Notes under the pieces: model-generated
The model's input: only the letters and a program-made list of their open reading frames with translations
Told to the model about the DNA's origin: nothing
The model's database searches: none
Part shown: piece after piece, positions 23,863 to 32,113 of the stretch
Numbering within the stretch: the stretch's first letter is position 1
How the letters are laid out: each line of letters starts with the position of its first letter
NCBI GenBank assembly: GCA_019635715.1
Contig: JAHBYY010000048.1
Coordinates: forward strand, 1-35,915
Source: Rhizobiaceae bacterium
Lineage (GTDB): Bacteria; Pseudomonadota; Alphaproteobacteria; Rhizobiales; Rhizobiaceae
Reading direction: 5' to 3'
DNA: 35,915 bases
Translations under genes and position numbers: made by a program

Positions 23863-26792
23863 TGCCCTCGGCCTTCCGCGGCGCCAATTCCGCGCCCTCG
23901 CAGCGACCGCTCGACGACACCAGGGCTCCCTCCGAGGGCGACGGCGTCGAGACCTCGCCGAAGATCGGTGACAGCGTCGCCCGGACGACCTGCTACATGT
24001 GCGCCTGTCGATGCGGCATCGAGGTGCATCTTCGCGACGGACAGGTCCGCTACATCAACGGCAACAAGGACCACCCGGTCAATCGCGGCGTCATCTGCGG
24101 CAAGGGCAGCGCCGGCATCATGCAGCACTACAGCCCGGCCCGCCTGCGCAAGCCGCTGCTGCGGACCGGCGAGCGCGGATCCGGCGAATTCCGCGAGATC
24201 GAGTGGGACGAGGCGCTGGCGATCGCCAGCGAGCGGCTGGCGCACCTCCGCTCGACCGATCCCAAGAAGCTCGCCTTCTTCACCGGACGCGACCAGTCGC
24301 AGTCCTTGACCGGATGGTGGGCGAAGCAGTTCGGCACGCCGAATTTCGCCGCCCATGGCGGATTCTGCTCGGTCAACATGGCGGCCGGCGGCCTCTACAC
24401 GATCGGCGGCTCGTTCTGGGAGTTCGGCGAGCCCGATTGGGAAAACACCAAATACTTCATGCTGTTCGGCGTGGCGGAAGACCACGATTCGAACCCCATC
24501 AAGATCGGCCTCGGCAAGCTCAAGGCGCGCGGCGCCAAGATCGTCTCGATCAATCCCTGCCGCACCGGCTACAACGCCATCGCCGACGACTGGATCGGCA
24601 TCCGGCCTGGCACCGACGGCCTGTTCGTCATGGCGATCATCCATGAACTGCTGCGCGCCGGGCGCGTCGATCTCGACTATCTGCTGCGCTACACCAATGC
24701 CGGCTGGCTGGTCGCCGAGGCTCCCGGCACGGCCGATGACGGGCTCTTCCTGCGCGGCGCCGACGGCGAGGCGCTGGTGTGGGACAGGCACCGGGCGGCG
24801 GCGGTCGCGTGGAATGCGTCCGGGGCCGCCGCGGCGCTGAGCGGGAGCTACACGGTCGACGGGACGCCATGCGTACCGGTGTTCCAGAGAATCGCCGAAC
24901 GCTATCTGGACCCGAACTACGGTCCCGACGCGGTATCCGAGCGCTGCGGCGTGCCGGCAGCCGAGATCCGACGCATCGCCGCCGAACTCGCCCATGTCGC
25001 CTTCGAGCAGGAGATCGAACTGCCGATCGCCTGGACCGACTGGACCGGCCGAAGGCATGCGACGATGAAGGGACGTCCCGTGGCGATGCATGCCATGCGC
25101 GGCATCTCCGCCCATTCCAACGGCTTCCACACCTGCCGGGCGATCCATCTCCTGCAGGTGCTGCTCGGCAGCATCGACGTTCCCGGCGGCTTCCGCTTCA
25201 AGCCGCCCTACCCCAAATCCGCACCGCCCGGACCAAAACCGTCAGGCAAGGACGGCGGCAAGCCGATGACGCCGCTCGACGGGATGCCGCTCGGCTTCGT
25301 CGCCGCCCCCGAGGATCTGCTGGTCGATGATGCCGGAAGGCCGCTGCGCATCGACAAGGCCTATTCATGGGAGGCGCCGCTGGCCGCCCACGGCCTGATG
25401 CACACGGTGATCCGCAACGCCTGGGCCGGCGACCCCTACCCCATCGACACGCTGTTCCTCTACATGGCCAACATGGCCTGGAACTCGTCGATGAATACCG
25501 TCGAGACCATTCGCATGCTGACGGACCGCGGCGAGGACGGCAGCTACAGGATCCCCTTCATCATCTACTGCGACGCCTACAATTCCGAGACGGTGTCCTA
25601 TGCCGACCTCGTCCTGCCCGACACGACCTATCTGGAGCGCCACGACTGCATCAGCCTGCTCGACCGGCCGATCAGTGATGCCGACGGGCCGGGCGATGCG
25701 ATCCGCCACCCGGTGGTGAAGCCCGACCGCGACGTCCGCCCCTTTCAGAGCGTGCTGATCGATCTCGGGGCCCGGCTCGGGCTTCCAGGCTTCGTCGACG
25801 ACGACGGAGCGCCGAAATACCGCGACTACGCCGACTACATCGTCAATCACGAGCGCATGCCGGGCGTCGGCCCGCTCGCCGGCTGGCGCGGCGAGGACGG
25901 GCAAAGCAGCGGGCGCGGCGCGCCGAACCCGAACCAGCTCGATCGCTACATCGCCAATGGCGGCTTCTGGCATCACGAATTCGCGGCCGAAGAGCGCTAC
26001 TACAAGATGGCGAACCGGGCCTATCTCGACACCGCCGTGCGCCTCGGCTTCCTGCCGAAGGCCGAACCGATCATCTTCCAGCTCTACAGCGAACCGCTGC
26101 AGAAGTTCAGGCTGGCGGCGGACGGGCATGGTCCGGCGGTGCCGCCACCCGCCGACCGCGAGCGTATCAGGACCTTCTGCGATCCTCTGCCGATCTGGTT
26201 CGAACCGCTGGAACAGGCTGCCGTCGACGCCGAGGCCTATCCGCTGCACGCCATCACCCAGCGTCCCATGCACATGTATCATTCCTGGGGATCGCAGAAT
26301 GCCTGGCTGCGCCAGATCACCAGCCAGAACAGGCTGTTCGTCAATGCGGGCACCGCGGCTGGGATGGGACTGGTCGACGACGACTGGGTGTGGATTGAGA
26401 GCGCCAATGGACGCGTCAAGGGTCAGATCAAGCTGATGGACGGCGTCAATGCGAACACGGTGTGGACCTGGAACGCCACCGGCAAGCGCAAAGGCGCATG
26501 GGGCCTGAAGGACGACGCGGCCGAATCGAACCGCGCATTCCTGCTGAACCATGCGATCGGCGACCTGCTGCCGCGGGGCGTCAACGGCAAGCGTTACTCC
26601 AACTCCGATCCGGTCACCGGGCAGGCCGCCTGGTTCGACCTGCGGGTGCGCCTGCGCAAGTGCGCTCGGGGCGAAGAGGGTTTTGCCGAGCCGGCGTTTC
26701 CAAAACTCCGGCGGCCGCCCGGACTGCCGGCTTCGCCGGACGAGCTGTCCTTCGGCGCGCAGTTCAATCCGACAAGGACCGACGCGAGATGA
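23859..26792 (+). CDS. soeA: Molybdopterin oxidoreductase, SoeA-like catalytic subunit of cytoplasmic sulfite dehydrogenase
   Basis: A 977-residue DMSO-reductase-family enzyme. A [4Fe-4S] site lies at the N-terminus: Cys45, Cys48, Cys52 and Cys80 (CYMCACRCGI, then VICGKG). It is followed by SPARLRKPLL and RGSGEFREIEWDEAL of the molybdopterin domains. Cys169 in HGGFCSVN is the likely Mo ligand. The C-terminal cofactor domain has QRPMHMYHSWGSQNAWLRQI. There is no twin-arginine signal, so it is cytoplasmic, unlike DMSO, polysulfide or tetrathionate reductases. The length, the CACRCGI motif and the following DmsB- and DmsC-like genes fit SoeABC, which oxidises sulfite to sulfate and feeds quinone. 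A reductase or other anion substrate cannot be excluded from sequence. Confidence 0.8.
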   Translation: MMPSAFRGANSAPSQRPLDDTRAPSEGDGVETSPKIGDSVARTTCYMCACRCGIEVHLRDGQVRYINGNKDHPVNRGVICGKGSAGIMQHYSPARLRKPLLRTGERGSGEFREIEWDEALAIASERLAHLRSTDPKKLAFFTGRDQSQSLTGWWAKQFGTPNFAAHGGFCSVNMAAGGLYTIGGSFWEFGEPDWENTKYFMLFGVAEDHDSNPIKIGLGKLKARGAKIVSINPCRTGYNAIADDWIGIRPGTDGLFVMAIIHELLRAGRVDLDYLLRYTNAGWLVAEAPGTADDGLFLRGADGEALVWDRHRAAAVAWNASGAAAALSGSYTVDGTPCVPVFQRIAERYLDPNYGPDAVSERCGVPAAEIRRIAAELAHVAFEQEIELPIAWTDWTGRRHATMKGRPVAMHAMRGISAHSNGFHTCRAIHLLQVLLGSIDVPGGFRFKPPYPKSAPPGPKPSGKDGGKPMTPLDGMPLGFVAAPEDLLVDDAGRPLRIDKAYSWEAPLAAHGLMHTVIRNAWAGDPYPIDTLFLYMANMAWNSSMNTVETIRMLTDRGEDGSYRIPFIIYCDAYNSETVSYADLVLPDTTYLERHDCISLLDRPISDADGPGDAIRHPVVKPDRDVRPFQSVLIDLGARLGLPGFVDDDGAPKYRDYADYIVNHERMPGVGPLAGWRGEDGQSSGRGAPNPNQLDRYIANGGFWHHEFAAEERYYKMANRAYLDTAVRLGFLPKAEPIIFQLYSEPLQKFRLAADGHGPAVPPPADRERIRTFCDPLPIWFEPLEQAAVDAEAYPLHAITQRPMHMYHSWGSQNAWLRQITSQNRLFVNAGTAAGMGLVDDDWVWIESANGRVKGQIKLMDGVNANTVWTWNATGKRKGAWGLKDDAAESNRAFLLNHAIGDLLPRGVNGKRYSNSDPVTGQAAWFDLRVRLRKCARGEEGFAEPAFPKLRRPPGLPASPDELSFGAQFNPTRTDAR

Positions 26793-27523
26793 CCTGCGTG
26801 CCGGCCGCAACCGACCGCAAGCTCGGTCTCGTCATCGATCTCGACACCTGCGTCGGCTGCCAGGCCTGCGTCACCTCCTGCAAGGAATGGAACACCGGCG
26901 GCCAGATGGCGCCGCTGACCGACATCCATCCCTATGGCGGCGACGTCGACGGCGTCTGGTTCAACCGCGTCCACACCTATGAGCACAGCACGGCAGCCGG
27001 CACCCGAACGGTCAATTTCCCGCGCTCGTGCCTGCATTGCGCCGAACCGGCCTGCGTCACCGTGTGCCCGACCGGCGCTTCCTACAAGCGCAAATCCGAC
27101 GGCATCGTCCTGGTCGACGAGGACAAGTGCATCGGCTGCAAACTGTGCAGTTGGGCCTGCCCCTACGGCGCCCGCGAGTTCGACGTGGCGGTCGGCGTGA
27201 TGAAGAAGTGCACGCTGTGCGTCGACCGCATCTACAACGACAATCTGCCGGAGGAGGATCGCGTGCCGGCCTGCGTTGCCGCCTGCCCGACATCGGCGCG
27301 GCATTTCGGCGACCTGGGCGACCCGGCATCGGCGGTCTCGGCCCTGGTGGCGGAGCGCGGCGGCGTCGCGCTGATGCCAGAGCTCGACTACCAGCCGACC
27401 AACCGCTACCTGCCGCCGCGGGCCCGGACCGACCGGGCGCCGAAAATGAATGCCTCGCCGCTGGAGGACGCGTCGCCGCACGGCGGCTTCCTCGGCTGGG
27501 TCGACCGCATGCTGTCGCGCTGA
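26789..27523 (+). CDS. soeB: Four-cluster ferredoxin-like subunit, SoeB-like
   Basis: A 244-residue electron-transfer subunit linking the molybdenum subunit to the membrane anchor. Four [4Fe-4S] clusters can be laid out from the cysteines: 21/24/27/31 (CVGCQACVTSC), 81/84/89/93 (CLHCAEPACVTVC), 114/117/120/124 (CIGCKLCSWAC) and 141/144/162/166. No signal peptide is present, consistent with a cytoplasmic face. The ATG at 26789 overlaps the stop of the catalytic gene (ATGA); the longer open frame from 26462 runs inside soeA and is not coding. Confidence 0.85.
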   Translation: MTCVPAATDRKLGLVIDLDTCVGCQACVTSCKEWNTGGQMAPLTDIHPYGGDVDGVWFNRVHTYEHSTAAGTRTVNFPRSCLHCAEPACVTVCPTGASYKRKSDGIVLVDEDKCIGCKLCSWACPYGAREFDVAVGVMKKCTLCVDRIYNDNLPEEDRVPACVAACPTSARHFGDLGDPASAVSALVAERGGVALMPELDYQPTNRYLPPRARTDRAPKMNASPLEDASPHGGFLGWVDRMLSR

Positions 27524-27526
27524 CCG

Positions 27527-28462
27527 ATGCACCCGGCCTATTCCGTCATCTTCTTCACCACTGCCACGGGAGCCGGCTACGGCCTGCTCGCCGCGCTCGG
27601 CCTGTCCGCCGCCGCCGGCGCCCTCCCGCCGGATTTTTGGCTGGGGCTGATCGGGCTCGGACTGGCGCTGTCCCTGATCTGCGGCGGCCTGCTGTCGTCG
27701 ACGGGCCATCTCGGCCGGCCCGAACGCGCCTGGCGGGCCTTTTCGCAATGGCGCAGCTCATGGCTGTCGCGCGAGGGCGTGCTGTCGGTTGCGACCTTCG
27801 TGCCGGCGGGCCTGCTCGGGGTCGGCTGGGTGCTGCTCGGGCAGGCGGGCGCCTGGATCCGCATCGCCGGCCTGGCTTCGGCGGCCGGGGCGGTGGCGAC
27901 CGTCTGCGCCACGGCGATGATCTACGCTTCGCTGAAGCCGGTGCCGCAGTGGAACAGCCGCTACACCCTGCCCGGCTACCTCGTCCTATCGGCGTTGAGC
28001 GGCTTGGTGCTCCTCAATGCAGTGCTGAGCCTGTTCGGCGGTTCGCATCCTTCGGTGGTTCTGGTCGCGCTGGTGGCGACCGCGGCGGGATGGGCATTCA
28101 AGCTCGCGACCTGGCGGCACAATGACCGGATCGTGCCGGTGGTCACTGCCAATTCTGCGACCGGACTGGCCGGCGGCACCGTCCGCTCGATCGAATGGCC
28201 GCACACGGAAGAAAATTACCTGCTCAAGGAAATGGGCTTCCGCGTCGCGCGCAAACATGCGGCGCGGCTGCGCCTCGTCGCGCAGGGGCTGGCCTTCGCC
28301 GCTCCGATCCTCCTACTGCTGCTTGCCGCGGCGAGCGGCGGGGCAGTCTCCATGGCGCTTTCGCTGATTGCGCCGTTGGTGCAGCTTGCCGGCCTGCTGG
28401 TCGAGCGCTGGCTGTTCTTCGCCGAAGCCCGGCACGTCGTGACGCTCTACTACGGCCGCTGA
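27527..28462 (+). CDS. soeC: DmsC/NrfD-type membrane anchor subunit, SoeC-like
   Basis: A 311-residue polytopic protein with about eight membrane helices that anchors the complex and exchanges electrons with quinone. The DmsC-type signature GHLGRPERAWRAFSQWRSSW is at about residues 60-79, and the segment NYLLKEMGFRVARKHA lies in the second half. It starts three bases after the soeB stop. Its stop directly abuts the stop of the lipid kinase-like gene on the other strand (TGA followed at once by TCA), so no terminator space remains between them. Confidence 0.85.
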   Translation: MHPAYSVIFFTTATGAGYGLLAALGLSAAAGALPPDFWLGLIGLGLALSLICGGLLSSTGHLGRPERAWRAFSQWRSSWLSREGVLSVATFVPAGLLGVGWVLLGQAGAWIRIAGLASAAGAVATVCATAMIYASLKPVPQWNSRYTLPGYLVLSALSGLVLLNAVLSLFGGSHPSVVLVALVATAAGWAFKLATWRHNDRIVPVVTANSATGLAGGTVRSIEWPHTEENYLLKEMGFRVARKHAARLRLVAQGLAFAAPILLLLLAAASGGAVSMALSLIAPLVQLAGLLVERWLFFAEARHVVTLYYGR

Positions 28463-29401
28463 TCAGCCGCGCAGCGTGAGCGCCCGCGGCAGGATGGTGA
28501 AGGCGGCGGGGATGGCGCCGGGGCATTCGCCGTCGATGTCGAGCAGGGCGCGATTCCGCTCGAGTCCGTCCAGCGGTTCGACCTCGACCGTCCTGCCGCG
28601 CAGGAATGTGCAGGCCGGGTGGCCGCGATGCGCGCCCGAATAGATGAGCCTGAGATCGCGGATCAGCGACGGCTTCGAGGCGCCGCGCACGATGACGATT
28701 TCGGCCAGCCCGTCGTCGGCGCGCGCGTCGGGGGCGATCATCATGCCGCCGCCGAAAAACCGCCCATTGGCGATCGCGACGAGCGCGACGTCGCAGGAGA
28801 TCGGCGCGCCACCGTCGACGCGGATGCGCACGGCCTGGAAACGGTAGCGCACCAGCTCGCGAACGGTGTGCGCGAGAAACAACAGCTTGCCGGGCAGGCG
28901 CGAGCCGGCGCGGGCGGCGTTGACGGCCTTCACCGTGGCGCCCGACAGGCCGAGACTGGCGATGTTGACGAAGTGCCGCCGCACCGGAACCCCATCGGGC
29001 GTCGTGAAGCTGACCAGCCCGACGTCGATCCGGCGCTCCGGGCCGCCGGCGATGCGCCGCGCGATTTCCGCGGCGGTCCCGCCGAGCCGAAAGCCGCGCG
29101 CGAAATCCGAACCGGTTCCCGCCGGGACGACGGCCAGCGCCACCTCCGTGGCGCCATCGCGCCGCGCGCTCATCAGGCCGTCGACGACCTCGCTGACCGT
29201 TCCATCGCCGCCGACCGCGACGACGAGGCCGACGCCGTTCCGCGTAAAACCTGCCGCCAGGCGGGCGGCGTCGCCGACGGCTTTCGTTTCGACGACTTCG
29301 ATCGGCCCCGGCAACCCTTCCAGTCTTGCGGCGACCTCGCCCCACAGGCGACCGGCCCTGTTGGCACCGGCGACGCGATTGACGATCACGCCTACCGCCA
29401 T
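28463..29401 (-). CDS. Diacylglycerol/lipid kinase family protein (YegS/BmrU-like)
   Basis: A 312-residue kinase of the DAGK catalytic fold, which phosphorylates a lipid or sphingoid-like acceptor using ATP. The nucleotide motif VAVGGDGTVSEV (GGDGT at 64-68) is intact. The second motif is PAGTGSDFARG, where Ser replaces the more common Asn. The C-terminal region with LLDIDGE is also family-typical. The start at 29401 (MAVGVIVNRV) is preferred over the open frame to 29497 because GGGTGG lies just upstream and the family begins with this strand. Acceptor unknown; the neighbouring genes are for surface polysaccharide, so an envelope lipid is plausible. Confidence 0.88.
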   Translation of the reverse strand: MAVGVIVNRVAGANRAGRLWGEVAARLEGLPGPIEVVETKAVGDAARLAAGFTRNGVGLVVAVGGDGTVSEVVDGLMSARRDGATEVALAVVPAGTGSDFARGFRLGGTAAEIARRIAGGPERRIDVGLVSFTTPDGVPVRRHFVNIASLGLSGATVKAVNAARAGSRLPGKLLFLAHTVRELVRYRFQAVRIRVDGGAPISCDVALVAIANGRFFGGGMMIAPDARADDGLAEIVIVRGASKPSLIRDLRLIYSGAHRGHPACTFLRGRTVEVEPLDGLERNRALLDIDGECPGAIPAAFTILPRALTLRG

Positions 29402-29766
29402 GATCCACCCCCCCGAAAGATCCGCGCAGCGAGCTTGGACGGTCGATCCGGCGCCGGCAAGCACAACCGGCCCCGGCGACACAGAAGTGTCATGCAAACG
29501 CTATAGTCGGTCGAGAGACCTTGCGGTGGGAGGCGCGGGTCGCGATCGGCGAGATGGCTGGGGGACCGAGTAACGTGAACAGACCCGACGGAGCTCCGAA
29601 TCCGGTCCGGCGACCCCGGATTGCCCGGCCTCCGAGCGGCTGCGCGCCTGACCGTGCCGCCGCCGCGTCTCCGCCCGATCCGAGCAGGCGCCCTGCATGG
29701 CGCTGAATGAACCGGCAGGCGGCATCCAGCCGCCGCCAGACCGCATCGCACGAGACCGGGACGACG
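29402..29766. other. Divergent intergenic region before the polysaccharide genes
   Basis: These 365 bases separate the lipid kinase-like gene from the large transferase. I see no convincing gene. A short dyad, ACAGAAGTGT, and CTATAG occur at about 29481-29505 and might belong to a promoter, but no good -35/-10 pair could be set. If translation of the transferase begins at the upstream ATG at 29707, the gap is 60 bases shorter. Confidence 0.5.
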
Positions 29767-32109
29767 ATGAATCTTTTGGAAAGTAGCGTCACACTCTCCG
29801 GCCGGCCGATCGGCCGCCTGGCGCCCGCGCCGGTTCGCATCCTGTCCTTTGCGGAAACGCCGAACCAGTTGCACATGGCCCGCGAGACGGCACGGATGAT
29901 GGCGCGCGACATCCAGCTCGAGGTCTTCGTCATCCAGAAGATCTTCCGGCTGCCGCCGCACCTCCTGCTGGAGGCCGCGGAGGACATGCCGGTCCATCCG
30001 GTCGATCGCAGCGGCGTTCACAACGCCCATGACGGCGAGATTCTGTTCTGTGCCCGCGAATGGTTCAAGTCGGTCATCGACGACTATGCGGCGGTGCTGA
30101 TGTTCAATGACGGGACGCGCGTCTCGCTGATGGTGTCCGAATGGGCCCGGCAGAGCGGAAAGCCGGTGGCGGTGGTCCAGGACGGTGTGCTCGGGCACGT
30201 CACAAACCCCGGTCTGCGCAGCTATCCCGCCTTCCTCGCGCTCCACGCCAAACTGCTCGCCTCGCAGTTCATGTTCCTCGACGCCGCGGCGAATGTCGCC
30301 AACGTGCAATGGGCGGCGCAGAACGGCGTCCCCGGCGGCCTGACGCTGCAGAAGCTCTACGACCTGCATTGCGGCTCGACCAAGATCGGAGCCGGCAAGG
30401 CCAGCCAGTATTTCGTCCACAACCAGGACATCCGCATCAAGACGGCGATCCGCCATGCGCTGCCGGCACAGTCGATCGCCGTCACCGGCTCGTTTCACGC
30501 GGTGCCGCCCCGCGGCAGGAACGAAGCGGAACGCCCGGCGGCCGACATCCTGTATGTCGGCCAGTGCCATACGCGACATGGCAAGGCGCGGCTCGAAGAC
30601 TGGCTGTCCGACTTCAGGCAGATCGTCGACAGCATGGCCGGCCAGGATGTGCTCTACCGGTTTCACCCGGGCGAATTGCCGTCGACCAGGAAAATGCTCA
30701 CCGAGATCATCGACGGCCGCTTCCGCATCGACACGAGCGGTATCCTGCGCGCGAGCGACCTCGGCCGCTACGGGATGATCGTCTCGGAGACGTCCAGCGT
30801 GACGTTCGACGCGATCCGGGCCGGGAAGCCGGCCATCGTCGTCGAGGCTCCCTGTCTGGCGGAGCGGCTGCCGCGCGTCGACCACCCGCTGCTGATCTAC
30901 ACGACCCCGCCGCTGCTCGCCAACGCCATCCGTGCGACGCTGGCGGGACACCGCCCGCCGGCCGCGCTGCCGGTGGAACTGCAAGGCGCGGCGTTCCTTC
31001 CCGCGGTAACGGGCTTCGAGGAGCCGCTGCGCAGATGGATCCGCAAGGTCTCGCCGCCGCAACAGGCGGAGCGCCCGCACACCGGCGGGGCCGATAGGAA
31101 CGAGGGGCTGACGCACGGCATCCTGGCGCTGCCGCTGGACGAGATCCTGGCGGATGCGCGCGCCATCCATGCCTGCGACACGCCGCAATGGGACACGCAC
31201 TACTGCGCCGCCCTGCTCGGCAAGCTCGGGCTGCCCCACCTGCCGCTGTGGTACCAGGCGATGTGGGGACAGGACTGGGCGCACCGGCTGCTGCGGCAGA
31301 TCGTCGTGAACCGCGTCGCCGACGAGGCGCGGCTGCAATTCCTGGTCGCCAGGACTTTTGCGCAGCTCGATCCGCTGAGCTTCAGGGCACTCGTCGATGC
31401 CACCAAGCCGGCGGCTTTCCGCGACCTGCTGCTGAGCGTCAGGGCGATCGCGACGGCGACCGCGCCGGTCCGGCTGCCCGATCTCGACAAGCACTTCGCC
31501 TCGTCGCCGATCTGGGGCGCTCTCTATGCCCGCGCGCTCCGACGCGGCCTGCTGCCGGAACCCGAGGACCGCCTGGCGCAGCTCATCGAAAACCGCCATC
31601 TGGAGGAGTTCGGCCGGGCGTCGGCGGCCGTCGCGGCCCGTTCGCGTCGCCCCTTCGGCAGCTATCTGGCGGCGTTCCTGGTCGAACGGCAGGTCGAGGA
31701 ACGCCATGTCATTCACCGCGTCCTGTCGACGCGCGCGCCGGCGCGCCTCGCCGCCGAACTGCCCGACTTCATCTCGACGCTGCTTTCCCGGAATGCGCCG
31801 GATGCCGGCCGGGATACGGTGAAGCTGGTCGCCAAGCTGGCCGAATATGCCGACCGGCAGCAGGACGAAGCGCTCGCCGACATGCTGATCGGAATCGCGC
31901 TCGCGCAGAAGCCGCGTTCGAAGCGCCTGCTGCGCACCAGGATCCTGCTCGCCGTGCGGCGCAACGATGTTTCGGGTTTCCAGGATGCCATCGAAAGCTT
32001 CAAGCATGTTTCGCCGACCGGGGTGGCCGGGCTGGTTTCGTATCTTCGCGAGCTTCATCCCGGTGAGACCGAAGCCCTTCTTGCCTCCTTCCCCGAACTG
32101 GCGGACTGA
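29767..32109 (+). CDS. Large predicted GT-B-like transferase of a surface-polysaccharide locus
   Basis: A protein of about 780 residues with no signal peptide or clear membrane segment. The first about 400 residues look like the GT-B fold of capsule-type and glycerophosphotransferase-like enzymes: PNQLHMARETARMMARDIQ at the start, YRFHPGELPSTRKM, and the donor-site-like IVSETSSVTFDAIRAGKPA. The remaining half is helical, rich in Leu/Ala/Arg, and not recognised; it may be a partner-binding extension. Exact sugar or phosphopolyol substrates are unknown. An in-frame ATG at 29707 would add 20 residues of low-quality sequence; 29767 with GGGACGACG before it is preferred. The next gene starts four bases after its stop. 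Confidence 0.65.
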   Translation: MNLLESSVTLSGRPIGRLAPAPVRILSFAETPNQLHMARETARMMARDIQLEVFVIQKIFRLPPHLLLEAAEDMPVHPVDRSGVHNAHDGEILFCAREWFKSVIDDYAAVLMFNDGTRVSLMVSEWARQSGKPVAVVQDGVLGHVTNPGLRSYPAFLALHAKLLASQFMFLDAAANVANVQWAAQNGVPGGLTLQKLYDLHCGSTKIGAGKASQYFVHNQDIRIKTAIRHALPAQSIAVTGSFHAVPPRGRNEAERPAADILYVGQCHTRHGKARLEDWLSDFRQIVDSMAGQDVLYRFHPGELPSTRKMLTEIIDGRFRIDTSGILRASDLGRYGMIVSETSSVTFDAIRAGKPAIVVEAPCLAERLPRVDHPLLIYTTPPLLANAIRATLAGHRPPAALPVELQGAAFLPAVTGFEEPLRRWIRKVSPPQQAERPHTGGADRNEGLTHGILALPLDEILADARAIHACDTPQWDTHYCAALLGKLGLPHLPLWYQAMWGQDWAHRLLRQIVVNRVADEARLQFLVARTFAQLDPLSFRALVDATKPAAFRDLLLSVRAIATATAPVRLPDLDKHFASSPIWGALYARALRRGLLPEPEDRLAQLIENRHLEEFGRASAAVAARSRRPFGSYLAAFLVERQVEERHVIHRVLSTRAPARLAAELPDFISTLLSRNAPDAGRDTVKLVAKLAEYADRQQDEALADMLIGIALAQKPRSKRLLRTRILLAVRRNDVSGFQDAIESFKHVSPTGVAGLVSYLRELHPGETEALLASFPELAD

Positions 32110-32113
32110 TCTG

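Noticed and set aside
26462-26788. N-terminal extension of the SoeB-like gene
   Set aside because: It lies inside soeA in another frame; the ATG at 26789 with an ATGA overlap gives the normal family length.
23859-26792. Formate dehydrogenase identity for the molybdoenzyme
   Set aside because: No fdhD/fdhE-type or NADH-linked subunit genes are adjacent, and the three-gene SoeABC/DmsABC-type layout with CACRCGI fits sulfite dehydrogenase better. Not fully excluded.
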